DNA of 64,000 bases from Zygaena filipendulae (lineage: Eukaryota; Arthropoda; Insecta; Lepidoptera; Zygaenidae). Within the stretch, counting starts at the first letter, position 1. Every line of letters starts with the position of its first letter. Below are positions 11,001 through 23,124 of this stretch, piece after piece. The notes below the pieces were generated by a model. That model had not been told where the DNA came from. It made no database searches and saw only the letters and a list, made by a program, of their open reading frames with translations. Both the position numbers and the translations under genes were made by a program. The stretch spans positions 379,501-443,500 of the forward strand of contig OU015662.1 in the NCBI GenBank assembly GCA_907165275.2, given 5' to 3'.

Positions 11001-11260
11001 AGGTAAGATGCGCGCCACGATATGTTTAACGAACGAAAGATAAAATTGCCGATACTACAAAATTATTTGTGGGTGTCAAACATTGATATACCACACCAAG
11101 TAAATCAATGGTGTCCATGTCCAAGCTTATTGTGTTAAGACTAATTCGGTTAAGCATTTTTTGCTGCCATGTTACCACTGGTAGACAAAACAACTATTAT
11201 GTCGACGAGAATCGATAAAATGGCTCGATAAAATTTTATCGTATTGCGCGTCTTAGCTCC
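11001..11260. mobile_element. MITE, family 1 ('ggagctaggatgcgcaac' ends), diverged copy
   Basis: Ends are AGGTAAGATGCGCGCCACGA and, inverted, GGAGCTAAGACGCGCAATACGA. Internally 'aacgaacgaaagataaaatt', 'ccactggtagacaaaac' and 'tcgataaaattttatc' are shared with the better-preserved copy at 45296-45503. Confidence 0.75.
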
Positions 11261-11271
11261 GCAGGAATAAA

Positions 11272-11487
11272 TGGACGCAGATAAGCAATAACATGTTAAC
11301 CCACAAAATTAAGTTACCTATTCAGAACGATTTATTGAGAGTTAGGGCACGTTTTTTAATTATGTGTTTACCTTATTACATTTTTTAAGTATGTGACTAA
11401 ATATTGAGCATAAAAAATGCTGACAGAAAATGACGTAAAACACGATTTACTCAAAATTTCTCCAGTGTGGGTTATCTATTATGTCCA
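11272..11487. mobile_element. MITE, family 2 (TGGACxCAGATAAGC ends), copy 1
   Basis: It starts TGGACGCAGATAAGCAATAA and ends near ATGTCCA with a short deletion in the right terminus. Internal 'cgttttttaattatgtgtt' and 'tttctccagtgtgggtta' match copies at 11552-11811 (inverted) and 55931-56166. Confidence 0.8.
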
Positions 11488-11551
11488 AATGGTTCATAAC
11501 ATTATCAGTTTTACTTTATTGCTTAGCTAGTACACAAGTGAAGCTCTTAAA

Positions 11552-11811
11552 TGGACATAGATAAGCAATAGTGTATTAACCCACACTGGAGAAATTTTGA
11601 GTAAATCGTGTCTTAAAAGTAGGAGCGCCATTTTGTAATTTGTATCAACACTTTTTACGTTCAATATACATACATTTGAGCAATGTACACATATTTAAGC
11701 AATGTAATAAGGTAAACACATAATTAAAAAACGTTCCCTAACTCTCAATAAATCGTTCTGAATCAATAACTTAATTTTGTGGGTTAACATGTTATTGCTT
11801 ATCTGCGACCA
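11552..11811. mobile_element. MITE, family 2, copy 2 (inverted relative to copy 1)
   Basis: It starts TGGACATAGATAAGCAATAG and ends GCTTATCTGCGACCA. It is inverted relative to 11272-11487, so the two copies form a large imperfect palindrome in the spacer between the SDR and JHBP/TO gene A. Confidence 0.8.
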
Positions 11812-12066
11812 AATATTCTGTTGTAGCTACAAAGGTGAAATAAAATTGAAAACTATCTAAAAATCAAATGACTACTACTAACTGAGTCGGACAAGACTAT
11901 CAAAACTACTAACATAAGGTTCCACTGAAGAAATTAAATGACCTTGATAGAAGTAGACTGACAATTTTTAACAGTTTAGTTTTTAGGAGAGATGATCGTT
12001 TGATTTAGACTTATGTTTATGGCTGTGTGTTGATCGGTATATTTTATGTGCTTTTCGTAACTGCGT

Positions 12067-14704
12067 TTAAGGTTTCATCAGCTCCTTCACAGGCACAGCA
12101 CTGAACAATTTGGTGACTTCACCGATGCATTTTTGGATGACTTGCAGGATGGCAGGTGGCGCTAACTCTTGCATGATTGAGTCCCAGTTGTCGTTTAGGA
12201 ATTTGTTTGTAGAATCCCCTGAAATAAAAATTCCGAAATCAATACCCCATGTCACTTAAAGACTGTCTATCTTCCTAAGTGAAAGAATTTTTAAAATGGG
12301 TCGGGTAGTTTTTTAGCTTATCAAAGTTTTTAGTTACAAACAAACACACGAAAAATCAAATCTTTTCCCTTTATAATCTTAGTATGGACTAGCTGTGCCT
12401 CGCGGTTTCACCCGCATGAAAGGTTTTTATACAACAACTTTTTTTCCCGACATCCGATTTCAATGAAACAAAGCCTATATGTAGCTCCAGGCTAAGCTTA
12501 ATCTACCTGTGAAAACCGCATGACAATCGGTTTAGTAGATGCGGAGTTTATCGCGAACAGACAGACAGAAAAGAATTTTAAAACTTTTTTTTTTGGGCTT
12601 GGTTACTCTTCTTCACCTCTCTATTTTATGTAAAATCATTCGATGTACAGAATCGCGCATTCTACTCTTTTATTATAGTATAGATGATGAAGTACAAACG
12701 TAGCTATAACAAAATGGATAATGTTTTCTGATTACCTAGATGTTTATTCCCATTGAATAGGTTCGAGAATTTGAACTGAGCTCTTTCCATCTTGTGAGTG
12801 CTGGTGTGATCGGTGACCACCCAGAAGCCATCTTTCGTTTTAAAGTCGTATCTGAGATTGATATTCAGATTTGCTGCAAACAAAGCATACTGAAATTATT
12901 CGACGACAACGTCACTACCGTGATTACCTACTCCTCACAAGTTTTTATCAGCGTTCATCCATCAAGAACTTTTGATGTAAAACATCTAATGCAGAGCGGT
13001 CAGATCGGCTGTTGCCGTGGCGACGATGGCCTGGCGATAGTAGGTATATTGTATAATTTATGTAACATCAAACATGTAAATGCGGTGTGGCGAGACTCTG
13101 CGACTCCACCAATGAAGAGAATTAAGTTGCCTCCATTTTTTATTTTATTAAATCAATAAAAATAATCTTTTTTTTTCTTTTAAACGAATCTGATACCTAC
13201 TTTTAATGTTTTGCGACGTGATTTTGACTTTCTGATAGGTATATACCTAGAAGCACTCACTTATCTTTATCTTGGCGTCTCCTTGGCCCTGGATGGGCAA
13301 GATCAGAATTTGTCCATTCATTGAGTAGTCACCCTTCAGAGTCACGTTGGCTGTGAAGTCCAAAATGGCTTTACCTTTTGACAAACTCACCCTGGTAGTT
13401 GGTACCAAGAAAAGAACCAATGTGGAAACCGTTATTAGGTAGATACTTTAATTTAACGTAGGTAAGTAATAAAAAAAAAACATTTCAAAACACAGATCTA
13501 CTTTCTTGATCCATACTTTACACTAAGCTGCTTGTGTCGTGAAAACCAAGCAAACTTGTGCTACTCAATATGATATTTTGTATACGCTTAGACTGAAAAG
13601 CATAACTCTGTCTCAGAAAGTTCGCCCCCATCGGGAATCAAACCCGGCACCTTTTGATTTACAGAGCGGAATGGTGACCACTGCGCTAATCCGATTCTCA
13701 AATGTGAGTAATGTAAAATCGGATCTTGATCTACATAGATCAAAGATCTAAAGGTTCCAAGACTTCCAAGTCAATTCAATTGAAAACCAATGCTTACTTG
13801 TAATAGTTGAGTTTGAAATCTCGGAGGCCAACTACGCTTGTATTACTGAAGACCAGTTTCAAAGACGGGCTGTCTAATGTGATGACGTCAAGTTTGAGTG
13901 GGTCCAACGGGGTGACGCCTATTTCGGGAATACCGTCGGCGAACCTTTGACCATCGGACCTGATGACGTTTTCTATGCACTGATTTAAGTTCGGATCGGA
14001 GGCTAAGCATGGATGGATGAAGGAGACTGGAAATAAAACAAAGTGAAAATATAATAATATTATGTGCAAATTATTAGAATATTATTTTATGACAGTCGAA
14101 TCATGAGAGTGGATCCTTAAAAAGATTTGGAGTGAAATAATTTTGGTGGTAGATACAGTAAAACTATAGGTGTCTTGATGCGTATGCGCTATGTTGTAAA
14201 AGTATGTACGTTTGATGAAGAATGACTGTTGAAACACAGATTCACAGATTTTAGAATTGTCAAGCATTTACTGGATTCGCCCATATCATGATGGTTTTTA
14301 AATTTAAATATAGGTACATTAGGTGTATAGGTATCAACAGTCAACATTCACAGAGGAACAGAATAACGGTGACATGAGTGATCGACTAGGTTATTGAATC
14401 CTATTGTCACATAAAATTTGTTACACTCTTACAAGACTAGAGGCCAATACAAAAATCTAAAATTCAAAATTATTTAGGTATTACTTTCACAATTTAGCAT
14501 AAATATGCCTGTGCCAGGAGACTCCGCTCCTTATAAGCAAATTAAATACCTATAGCAAAATACATTACCTAAGTAGGTCTGTACATATTTTATTAGGTAT
14601 AGGTACATATTTTGGTTATTCGTTGTTGTATTCATTTGGTAAATCGTGAGAAAAAGTTTTGAATTTTGTTTGTGTGTGTGTGTGTGGGTGCGTGCGTGCG
14701 TGCG

Positions 14705-14737
<33 letters not shown>

Positions 14738-14865
14738 TTTAGGAACTGGTATTAAGAGAATTGATCGTAGTAAATAGGAAAAATGACATTGAACTTACCT
14801 GCTGCTGCAGTAGACCAGCTCACGGCTGAGATAAAATAGATCAGTGCAGCTAGGCAGTCCTTCAT
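12067..14865 (-). CDS. JHBP/takeout family secreted protein, paralogue A
   Basis: Five exons: 14865-14799, 14026-13798, 13391-13261, 12873-12736 and 12218-12067, with intron phases 1-2-1-1 and GT-AG borders. They total 238 aa, the usual length for hemolymph juvenile-hormone-binding/takeout proteins (an elongated fold that carries hydrophobic ligands). Exon 1 encodes a signal peptide (MKDCLAALIYFISAVSW...). The mature start FIHPCLASDPNLNQC holds the two N-terminal cysteines that form the family's diagnostic disulfide. Later landmarks are GIPEIGVTPLDPLKLD, LKGDYSMNGQILILP, STHKMERAQFKFSNLFNGNK and the C-terminal NDNWDSIMQELAPPAILQVI. The ligand is unknown; the name JHBP does not prove juvenile hormone binding. 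A SINE fragment sits in intron 2 and a TG microsatellite in intron 1. Nearest relatives are B and C, with identical exon lengths downstream of exon 1. Confidence 0.93.
13518..13697 (-). repeat. tRNA-derived SINE fragment in intron 2 of gene A
   Basis: On the minus strand it holds a tRNA-like B box (GGTTTGATTCCCGATGGG) followed by the SINE body and 'cttgtgtcgtgaaaaccaag' (plus strand). It matches the SINEs at 35582-35846 and 41026-41487 but is shortened. Confidence 0.7.
14669..14738. repeat. TG/CG-rich dinucleotide microsatellite
   Basis: An imperfect (GT)n tract with internal GTGC units, in intron 1 of gene A. Confidence 0.9.
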
Positions 14866-14930
14866 TCTGACACAGTGTAATCCAACTGTTTAACTCCCAA
14901 TTCCTCGTCTCTTGAGCTCACTCCCAACAC

Positions 14931-14968
14931 ACTGAGTAACGATTATTTTAATGCACTGGCTTTATATA
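14931..14968 (-). promoter_or_regulatory. Core promoter of gene A: TATA box and TCAGT initiator
   Basis: On the minus strand TATATAAA (14968-14961) is followed by TCAGTGTG, whose A is about 35 nt downstream at 14933. This is standard arthropod TATA-Inr spacing. The predicted start lies about 70 nt upstream of the ATG. Confidence 0.65.
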
Positions 14969-15370
14969 TGATGAGATTTATTGGAATTAAATGAAGATGT
15001 CATTTACCAACTCAATTTTCTTATGATAATTAGATAAAGACTTAAAAAATATGATTTTAATTTGAAATCCTATTAGTATTAGGCACTACCTACTATCTAT
15101 GCGTAATCCTCAAAGAAATTAAATGGTTTTGATTGAATCGGTAATTACTAAAAAAAAGTGCTAAATTAAAATGTGTGAGAATCGATAGGTACCAAACCTA
15201 CACATACATAACACAAGAAAATGTTGAAAAACTAATGGGAGAAGTTTGAACTAATAGCAAACAGAAATTCTATTTACTATTTCTGAAAATATGGATTTAT
15301 TCGTTAGTACATAGATACATACGAGTACTGGAGTAGTAGGTAGGTACTTATACCTATGTTTTGCTATTGT

Positions 15371-15675
15371 GCCTTCCCCGCAGTTTCACCCGCGTTACCG
15401 CGTTTCGGAGATCCCGCGGGTATTCCGAGATAAAAGTACTTGCTACCCTATATTATCTCTGTACCTACCTTTGACAACTTGTAGATGTAAAATTTAATGT
15501 ATTTTCTTCCGCGTTAATTTCGGATTTCCCGTAGGAATTCCGGGACAAAAAGTAGCCTATGTCCTCTGTGCCTACCCCTGACAACATGTATGCAAAATTT
15601 CGTGGTGATCGGTTGAGCCGCTTAGCCGTGAAAGCGTAACAAACAAACTCACTTTCGCATTTATAATATTTGTAA
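15371..15675. repeat. Abundant lepidopteran repeat, near-complete copy
   Basis: Reads 'cgcagtttcacccgcg', 'atcccgcggg', then a second module 'ttcggatttcccgtagg', 'gtcctctgtgcctacccctg', 'tgatcggttgagccg', 'gcgtgaaa', and ends 'cactttcgcatttataat'. A third partial unit follows at 15678-15850, so this is a tandem or nested cluster. Confidence 0.75.
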
Positions 15676-16320
15676 GGACTAGCTGTTCCCCACAGTTTTA
15701 CCCGCGTTAATTTCAGAGATCCTGCGGGAATTCCGGGATGAAAGTAGCCTACTCCTTATAACATCAGCTATCTCCCAGGGAAAGTGCCGTTAAAATCGAT
15801 AGGACAGACCGATAGACAGACAGAGAAAAAATTTAAAAATTGTTTATTTTTTATTTTTGTAGACCGGTAGGTACGTAGGTATATACTTTCGTATGCATTT
15901 CGTAAAAAGCTGTTAATTTGAAATTACAAACAGACACTTCAATTTTATTTATAATAAGGCATAGATATAACAAAACAAAAAAAATACATTTGGTAAGCTT
16001 TTTGGTTTAAAAACTATTACGTTGTTTGACACTTAAATATTCATTATATCTTTGTAGCAGTTGATTTTCCGAATAAAGTAAAATAAAAGTAAGTAATTTG
16101 TTTAATTATATTTATTTATTTTAAAATAAATTCCAAATTCAAACTTTGCACACATAATTATAGCTTGTAGACATTAGGTACCTACCTATGTCAATGTAGC
16201 TTTATACATATCTATATGAACTCAGAAAATCATCTTAAAACTAATCTGTACAAAATCTAGATGAGAATTACAGAGTAGTGAGTATCAAAACTATCGCTAT
16301 TATAACTATTTAAAAAGCTT

Positions 16321-16560
16321 ACCGCCGCGCCGCACTCAGAGTCGACTTTAATGATTACTTAGTTAAGTATAGATTTTTAAAATAAAACTGCCGCAATCAG
16401 ACAAGTTTAATAAATTAATGTTAATTGGCATTTAATGAGGTGTAACTTAATTAATTAAATGCCAATTAACAATAATTTATTAAACTTGTCTGATTGCGGC
16501 AGTTTCATTTTAAAAATCTAAACTAAGTAATCATGAAAGTCGACTCTGAGTGCGGCGGTT
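16321..16560. mobile_element. Foldback MITE, about 240 bp, nearly one long palindrome
   Basis: Left arm ACCGCCG...GCACTCAGAGTCGAC and right arm GTCGACTCTGAGTGCGGCGGT pair along almost the whole length, meeting around 'ggcatttaatgagg'. TA flanks both sides, fitting TA-targeting (Tc1/mariner-like) insertion. A diverged copy lies at 27178-27405. Confidence 0.85.
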
Positions 16561-17600
16561 AGTCTAAATGCGCAATAAATACACTTATAAGTAGTTAGGT
16601 AATTGATTTCACCTCCATGTTTCCGTCCAAGAATTTGTACATTACCTATTTGTGTTATCTGAAAATAAATAAAAGGACATAATTAGTCAGAAATTAAGCA
16701 GAAAATCTTTAGAGAGACATGTTGTTTATGATTTTATTAGGCAACTAGCTGTGCCCCGCGGTTTCACCCGCGGTAATTTCGGAGTTCCCGCTGGAATTCC
16801 GGGATAAAAAGTACCCTATATCCTTCTCTGTACCCCTGACACCGTGCATGCCAAATTTCATCCAAATCCGTTCAGCCGTTTTTGCGCGACTGAGTAACAA
16901 ACATCCAAACATTCATAATATTAGTAGAATAACTAAACCTGTATTATTTAAAGCTCTAATAGTCTATATTATACTAAGATAATTTATATAATCTACCTTA
17001 AACATATTATCTAGGCCACAGAAGCGATGAAGATAATAGTAGATACATTGTTATCCTAGGGGTGAAAGTAACTTATTTAGTCCCGAGACGGGGTTTATAA
17101 TAGATCGAGGGACTAAATAAGTCTTTCTCCCGAGGATAACACTGTGCTTTTCATTACGAATGCAAGGAAAGTCAAAATAAAAATAGGAATTAGCTAAAGA
17201 AAAAAATGAGTGAATTTTATTTTACATAAATCAACCATTAGGTGTGCTACTGGCCAGTAAGTATGCCCCCTATGACATAAAAAAAAAACTTGAGTTTCTG
17301 CAGTATCCAGCTGTCAGTTGAAAGCGATTCTCCCTAGGGCTGAAAAGGGTTACTTTCAACCCGCTTCTCAGGCAACTTCAGACCTACTTTCCGAGTATGA
17401 GTAATGAAACTTATATTTATCCCAGAGTAGGTAACTAAGTTGTTGATATTGTAAAGCCTTAGATGCAGTATTCGGTACCATGAGATCCGGTAACATGAGA
17501 TCTTTGGATCTATAGGTACGTTCTTGTATTTTCTACTTTTAATTTAATTTAATACAATCAAGACCTAAGTAGGTATGTTACAATAAACAAATCTAACCTT

Positions 17601-19813
17601 TTAAGGCGTCAGTAGTAACGACGCAGGAATAACACTGTAGAACTTGTTGACTTCATCGACGCATTTCTGAATGATTTGCAGGATCGCTGGTGGCGCTAAG
17701 TCCTGCATTATCATCTCCCAGTTTTCGTTCAGGAATCGGTTGGTAGCGTCCTCTGAAATGCCAAGTGTGGTTTCTTAATTAGGTCAAGTAATTTTATTTA
17801 TTTATTTCAAAAACAACCATGGTAGGTACAGCCCTTACAGGCCATACGACCTTAATATTTTGTCCACAGTCCACTAGCAATAAATCAACAAAAGTTACAT
17901 TAAGTGACGTAAATTACCCAAATGCTTGTTGCCGTTGAAGAGGTTAAGGAACTTGAACTGGGCCCTGTCCATCTTGTGAGTGCTGGTGTAGCTGGAAACC
18001 ACCCAGAAGTTCTTCCTCGTTTCGAAGTCGTATTTCAGAATGATGGTCAGGTTTGCTGTGAACAGAGTGCATTCAAGTTAAGTTTTATCAAAAAGAAAAG
18101 TAAGTAGGTATCATTTTCACTAAGTACTTTTTCTCGTACGTACAAGCTGCGGACTAAAACTGATTTTTACTTCTTATGCATATGCACAAGAGATAAGAGG
18201 TAAGATAAAATATATAATATATATATGGCACAAATTTTTGCAACCGTCCAGTTGCCATCTTGTTTTGGAAATAATGTTTGTTATTTTTAAAATTGACTTT
18301 TGTTCACAATACCTATCATTGTTTGGTTTTCTCTTAACCAAAGTGAAAGGCAAACGTAACTATTGATATACCAATTACATTCTCGACTTACTCGTAAATA
18401 TCCCCATTTTTATGCCCTTGATGAACTACTACGTATTTTAAAGCAACATTTTCATAGTTTTATTGAAATAAAATAAGACTCAAATAAGAAACAATAAGAT
18501 AAGAGAATTTAGCAGGAGCTCACTTAGTACTTACTGATTTTTATCTTGGCGTCTCCGTTGCCCTTGATTGGCAAGATCAGGATTTGGCCGTCCATTGCGT
18601 ATTGACCTTTCAGAGTCACGTTGACTGTGAAGTCCAGGATGGCTTTGCCCTTGGGAACACTTATCCTGGAAACAAAGTACTTATTTAACTACATATTTAT
18701 TTAGGAACTATGCAGTAAATGAGGCTTGTAGTAACAAACACATGGCAAGTTTTAGGCACTACTATTTTATCCATAGTGTACCTACCCTAGAATTGGAATA
18801 TTTGGAACACGTTTTAGTAAATAAATCTACTTAGGTCCAAAACAATCCTACGTTACTCAAGGATACTTTAGCTTTCTATCATCAATGAAAGGTATATTTT
18901 AAATTGGTTCAGCAGTTCAAGTGATTACGCCCTACAAACAACAAAACGAATTTTTTACTCATTATGATGTTGTACAGAAAAACTACGATCTGCAAAAGTA
19001 TCTAGATTCTAACTACCACGTTATGGCACTACCTGAAAGAGTTGAGCTTAAATCCTCGGAGGCCATCGACGCTGGTATCCTTGAATACCAGTTTCAAGGA
19101 GGGGCTGTTCAGGTTGACGACGTCAAGTTTGAGCGGGTCCAACGGCGCGACGCCCAGCTCAGGGATGCCGTCGGCAAATCTTTGACCAACGGATCTGATG
19201 ACGTTTTCTACGCACTGATTCAAGTTTGGATCCGACGCTGAGCATGGTTTGATGAAGGAGGCTGAAATGAAATGTTACAATTAATTTTTCATCCCACTGA
19301 GGAGTAAAGTGGAGATCATATCTATTGGAGTAAAGTGGAGATCCACTTTCTAGTCTGGGTGTGTTTAGGTATATATCTATAGAATAATATATAGCTAAGT
19401 AATTCTATGCAGTAAGTATTCTATATACAGTGTTTGCTTGGTTTCCACGTCACTAAGCGAATAATGGCTTACTGTGGGATCAAGTAGATCTGTGTGTCGT
19501 GAAGTGGATTATTATTGGCTGAATGCTAATTAATAGCACTTTATTGACATAGTTCAGAACACCAACTGTAGAAAAGCCTCTCTCAAAAGCCTAGAGATGA
19601 CGCTAGAAGTCAATAAAAGTAAATTCCTACGGCAACCACTGAAAGATATCGAGCGAAGTTCTGTCACCCAAATTTGTAAAACCCTCAGTAAAACCTTTAA
19701 AAGAAAGGAAGAAAGAAAGAAAGAAAAGAAGAAGAAGAACAATACTCACGTGTTGTGCCAGCCAGTCCGCCAGCGACGAAACACAGCACCAAAATAATAG
19801 AATAAGAATACAT
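17601..19813 (-). CDS. JHBP/takeout family secreted protein, paralogue B
   Basis: Five exons: 19813-19750, 19261-19033, 18665-18535, 18055-17918 and 17752-17601, phases 1-2-1-1, 237 aa. The signal peptide is MYSYSIILVLCFVAGGLAG. Mature-region landmarks are SFIKPCSASDPNLNQC with the paired N-terminal cysteines, GIPELGVAPLDPLKLD, LKGQYAMDGQILILP, STHKMDRAQFKFLNLFNGNK and NENWEMIMQDLAPPAILQI. Exon lengths after exon 1 equal those of A and C. Predicted to be a secreted carrier of a small hydrophobic ligand, as for the family; the actual ligand is not known. A purine-rich GAAA microsatellite lies just downstream of exon 1. Confidence 0.93.
19322..19530 (+). repeat. 5'-truncated SINE in intron 1 of gene B
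   Basis: The body of the SINE ('ttctagtctgggtgtgttta', 'gcttggtttccacg', 'atcaagtagatctgtgtgt') without the tRNA-like head. It matches 35582-35846 in the same orientation. Confidence 0.7.
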
Positions 19814-19876
19814 TTTTTCAAAATATGACCGATTTGGTTTCTTTTTTAGACCCCGAGTAGCAACTGCAGCGATGCA

Positions 19877-19918
19877 CTTTCAACTGTGAATTTGGCATCG
19901 ATGGTGTATGTTTTTATA
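19877..19918 (-). promoter_or_regulatory. Core promoter of gene B: TATA box and CAGT initiator
   Basis: On the minus strand TATAAAAA (from 19918) is followed 31 nt later by ACAGTTGAAAG (19887-19877). The predicted start is about 70 nt upstream of the ATG at 19813. The surrounding 70-80 bp resemble the gene C promoter closely. Confidence 0.75.
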
Positions 19919-19919
19919 T

Positions 19920-22900
19920 GAATTGCGCTAACGACATGCGAATACTTGTACCGTGAATAATTTTACTAATTTAATGCATTATTGATATTCTTCGTTAAAA
20001 GTCAATTTCTCTAAGTGGAAATGCAAGATTATTAAAAAAATTGCCGCCCTAATTATTAGATAATTATCTTTAGTTGCTATCAAAAAACAAATGGAACTCT
20101 AGTCGTTTGTAACAAGTCACTTAAAGTAGGTACCGAGGTAGGTAGGTACACCAAAAGTGTGTTGACATTATACCACTGTATGTTACTTGTAGATCGTATT
20201 AGCACAAAAGGACCCAGTAGTTGATATCTTAATATACGTGTTATTGAATTAACTGAAAACTAGAAAGTAGTTTGCTCAGAATCGACAAGCGAATCGATCG
20301 CACTATGTTTTAATATAGGTTATATTTTTTCATTTTTATTAGCCCATGTCTAAATTATTTATAACACAATATTAGGCGCGTATCTACGCCGCCCGCAGCA
20401 AAAAAAATTGAACCGGAAGGCGCGGGCGTAGCGCTTGGAATTTCGTAGATAGGTCACCTCCAAACTAATGTTGAATAACTTTTAAAGTATAAATTTTTTC
20501 GCCATAAAATATATTTTAATCATATTATTGTTTATTTTTTTTAATGGGGTGTATCAGGTTTTCATTTAATTCATTAAAACGTTGTATATAAATCACGTGT
20601 CACGTTGTTTGTCCGCGATGGACTCCGAAATTACTGAACGGATTTTGATAAAATTTTGTACCCTATGTTCTTCCCTATAGTACACCTGACAATGTGCATG
20701 CAAAATCAAATGGTGATCGGTCTGGGACCGTATTTTTGAATCGGTCGTATTACTTTCACGCACGGAATCGCCAATTCATATGCGATTTCTCATACATTTT
20801 TTAAGCATTCACATGTGTATCTTGCAATTCGGTGTGCGAAAAGTAATTCGAGCGATTCAAAAATACGTCCCCTGGCCATTCACGCGTGATGCCGCGACCA
20901 AGGGAAATAGTGGTTCATTTTTATATATATATCTATAAATGTAGATTGTTAGCCGTTTTATAATACTTCTGAAGCTGAAGTGTCGTAAAGATACCTATCT
21001 ACTAAATTAAAATTAATGTATGTCAGTAGCTCCGATTAAAGTTTAAACTTCATTTCTATTTGACTCTAGTGGATACTTCTGACTAGCAAAGTTTTTTTAT
21101 CGACTTGCTAACTTCTACACAGCACTACAGGATCATAATAATTATTTTTGGTTAGGCTGGAAGAGAAACGAAGGCTGTGATGGTATGAGCTTGTTGTGCA
21201 TTTGGAAGGGGGTCTCTGAAAGTCTCGAGAACCTAGGTTTGTCTCTACAAGCAAGAAGTTTGTCGCTATCGATTTTGTGAAGGCAAAAGTAGCCGCAAGT
21301 CATTCTATTCTTTGTTGTTCATCAGGCGTAAAACAATAGTAATTGGCAGAAAATTTATCTGTATATGACCTTTTTTGTCGCTTTTTTCTCATCTGTCCGC
21401 TAATCTTTTTTAAATAACACATTAATAAATAAGTATCTAGGTACTTAAGTGGTAGGTAAATAGGTTCAATTAAATCGAAATAAAACCTGATTATGTTTTA
21501 ATGCGTTGTAAAATTAATAATTTGTAAGTGTATATTAATGTAAATGCCTTCCTTACATTTAATATTTTATTATAATCGTCATTATTTATTTATTACAAAA
21601 AGAAACGGTGATTTAGCAATTATAACTTTAGTTAGTAAAATAGTGTTTCAGCGAAATACTTAGTTAAATCCTTAGTTAAAAATGTTGAGTATTTCAAGAT
21701 TTTGGTATCAGTAGATACTTTTAAAGTTAAATATTTGGACAGACGGATAGACAGACACATAAAAAACATTTCAAACTTATACAAAAAAAAACAGTACCTA
21801 CATTAAAACTGAAAACTCCTACTTACGTATACCTAACGGATAAAATCACAATCTCTGCGTTTTAGATAGCGTCTAACCGTTTCTCCTTTAACCCTTTGGA
21901 TATAAAAGAAACACTAAAAATATTCTGCATGTTTCTGTAGGTAACTGAATAATCTTCTTCTCAAGTACTCACCGATCTATAGAATCCCTCGCTTGAATAT
22001 ATATTCCACAGTATAATATGTACCGATTACCAACCACTTCAACACTTTCAACTCCCCATTTCCTTCCAGATGTTGCATTTCCAAGAAGGCGTTTTTATAG
22101 TACACTTATGTTATAAAAAGAAGCCTTGTTCCATAGAAGTAGGTACCTATCATATATTTTCACTTCCTACAAAAAGTACCTACCTGCACTATGGGATTTT
22201 TCTGATCTATGTACTACTACGAATCAAAACGAATAGGTATCACTTGCTTCAATCCGCGCTTGGCCTATGTATCGTCCCACAGTCTCAGCGTTAGGGTAGG
22301 CATGCAGTGCCCTAGTAGTGGGGACAATAAAAATAAAAATAAATAAAAAGGCTGATTATTTTATAAACATAAATGGTAAAATATAGTTATTGTAGATTTT
22401 AATATGTACTTTATAAAAAAACACTTGTAAAAAGAAGGGTTAGGTACTATTTCATTTATGGACATTACCTATTTTGAAACGATCACTATCCCAAAGACTA
22501 AACTATGACTAAACATTAGTTTTTTGTTGTTTTTTTTTTCTTTTTGAGTACAAAACGAAAAAAATTACAAAACATCAAAATCCTCCAAATATTTTAATTA
22601 GATTTATTTTTGGCCTCTCCTTGCTTTTTTGTTCTGATGATAATTCCTACTAATATTATAAATGGGAAAGTAACTCTGTATGTCTGTCTTTTACGCTTTC
22701 TTGCCTTACCAACTCAACCGATCATCGTGAGATTTCGCATACACGTTGTCAAGGGTACAGGGATGGACATTGGGTACTTTTTATTCAGGAATTCCCGTGG
22801 GAACTCCGAAATTAACGCAGGTGAACAGCTAGTGCAAAATATGTTTGTTGTGAATAAACATTAAATAAGGTTTACAAGAATAATATTTATTTGTTACAAT

Positions 22901-23124
22901 CATGTGATTCTTTTTTTACAAAATAGTTGTATGGCATCGGCATAAAACCGACTGGGATTTTATGTCCTTATGGGAATTTATTTCTTTGTTTTAATATGAG
23001 TTATTAAGAGTTTGAGTATGTCGGTTCACGTTTACCGCCGGTATACCTACAAATTATTTGGCTGCGACATACACAAATAGCTTATTACTACGCATATTGG
23101 TTTCAAATTGTTCATTGTTAGAGT
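19920..23124. other. Spacer between genes B and C, repeat-rich
   Basis: It holds a dispersed repeat at about 20507-20720 (first part shared with 1574-1655), a nested MITE at 20724-20871, and a copy of the 'cccgtgggaactccgaaatt' repeat at about 22648-22845. Short ORFs at 22070-22294 and 22610-22864 show no recognisable product. Nothing else is supported. Confidence 0.55.
20724..20871. mobile_element. Short MITE, 148 bp with about 40-bp TIRs
   Basis: Ends GGGACCGTATTTTTGAATCG and, inverted, GGGACGTATTTTTGAATCGC. CTGG occurs at both outer borders and may be the target duplication. It interrupts the dispersed repeat that ends 'ggtgatcggt' on its left. Confidence 0.8.

Larger units (their letters stand above)
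14970..17600. other. Spacer between genes A and B, mostly repeats
   Basis: It contains copies of the 'ccgcggtttcacccgcg' repeat at about 15371-15675, 15678-15850 and 16746-16921, and a foldback element at 16321-16560. A short inverted stretch around 'gggactaaataagt' lies near 17080-17125. No coding sequence is supported. Confidence 0.6.
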
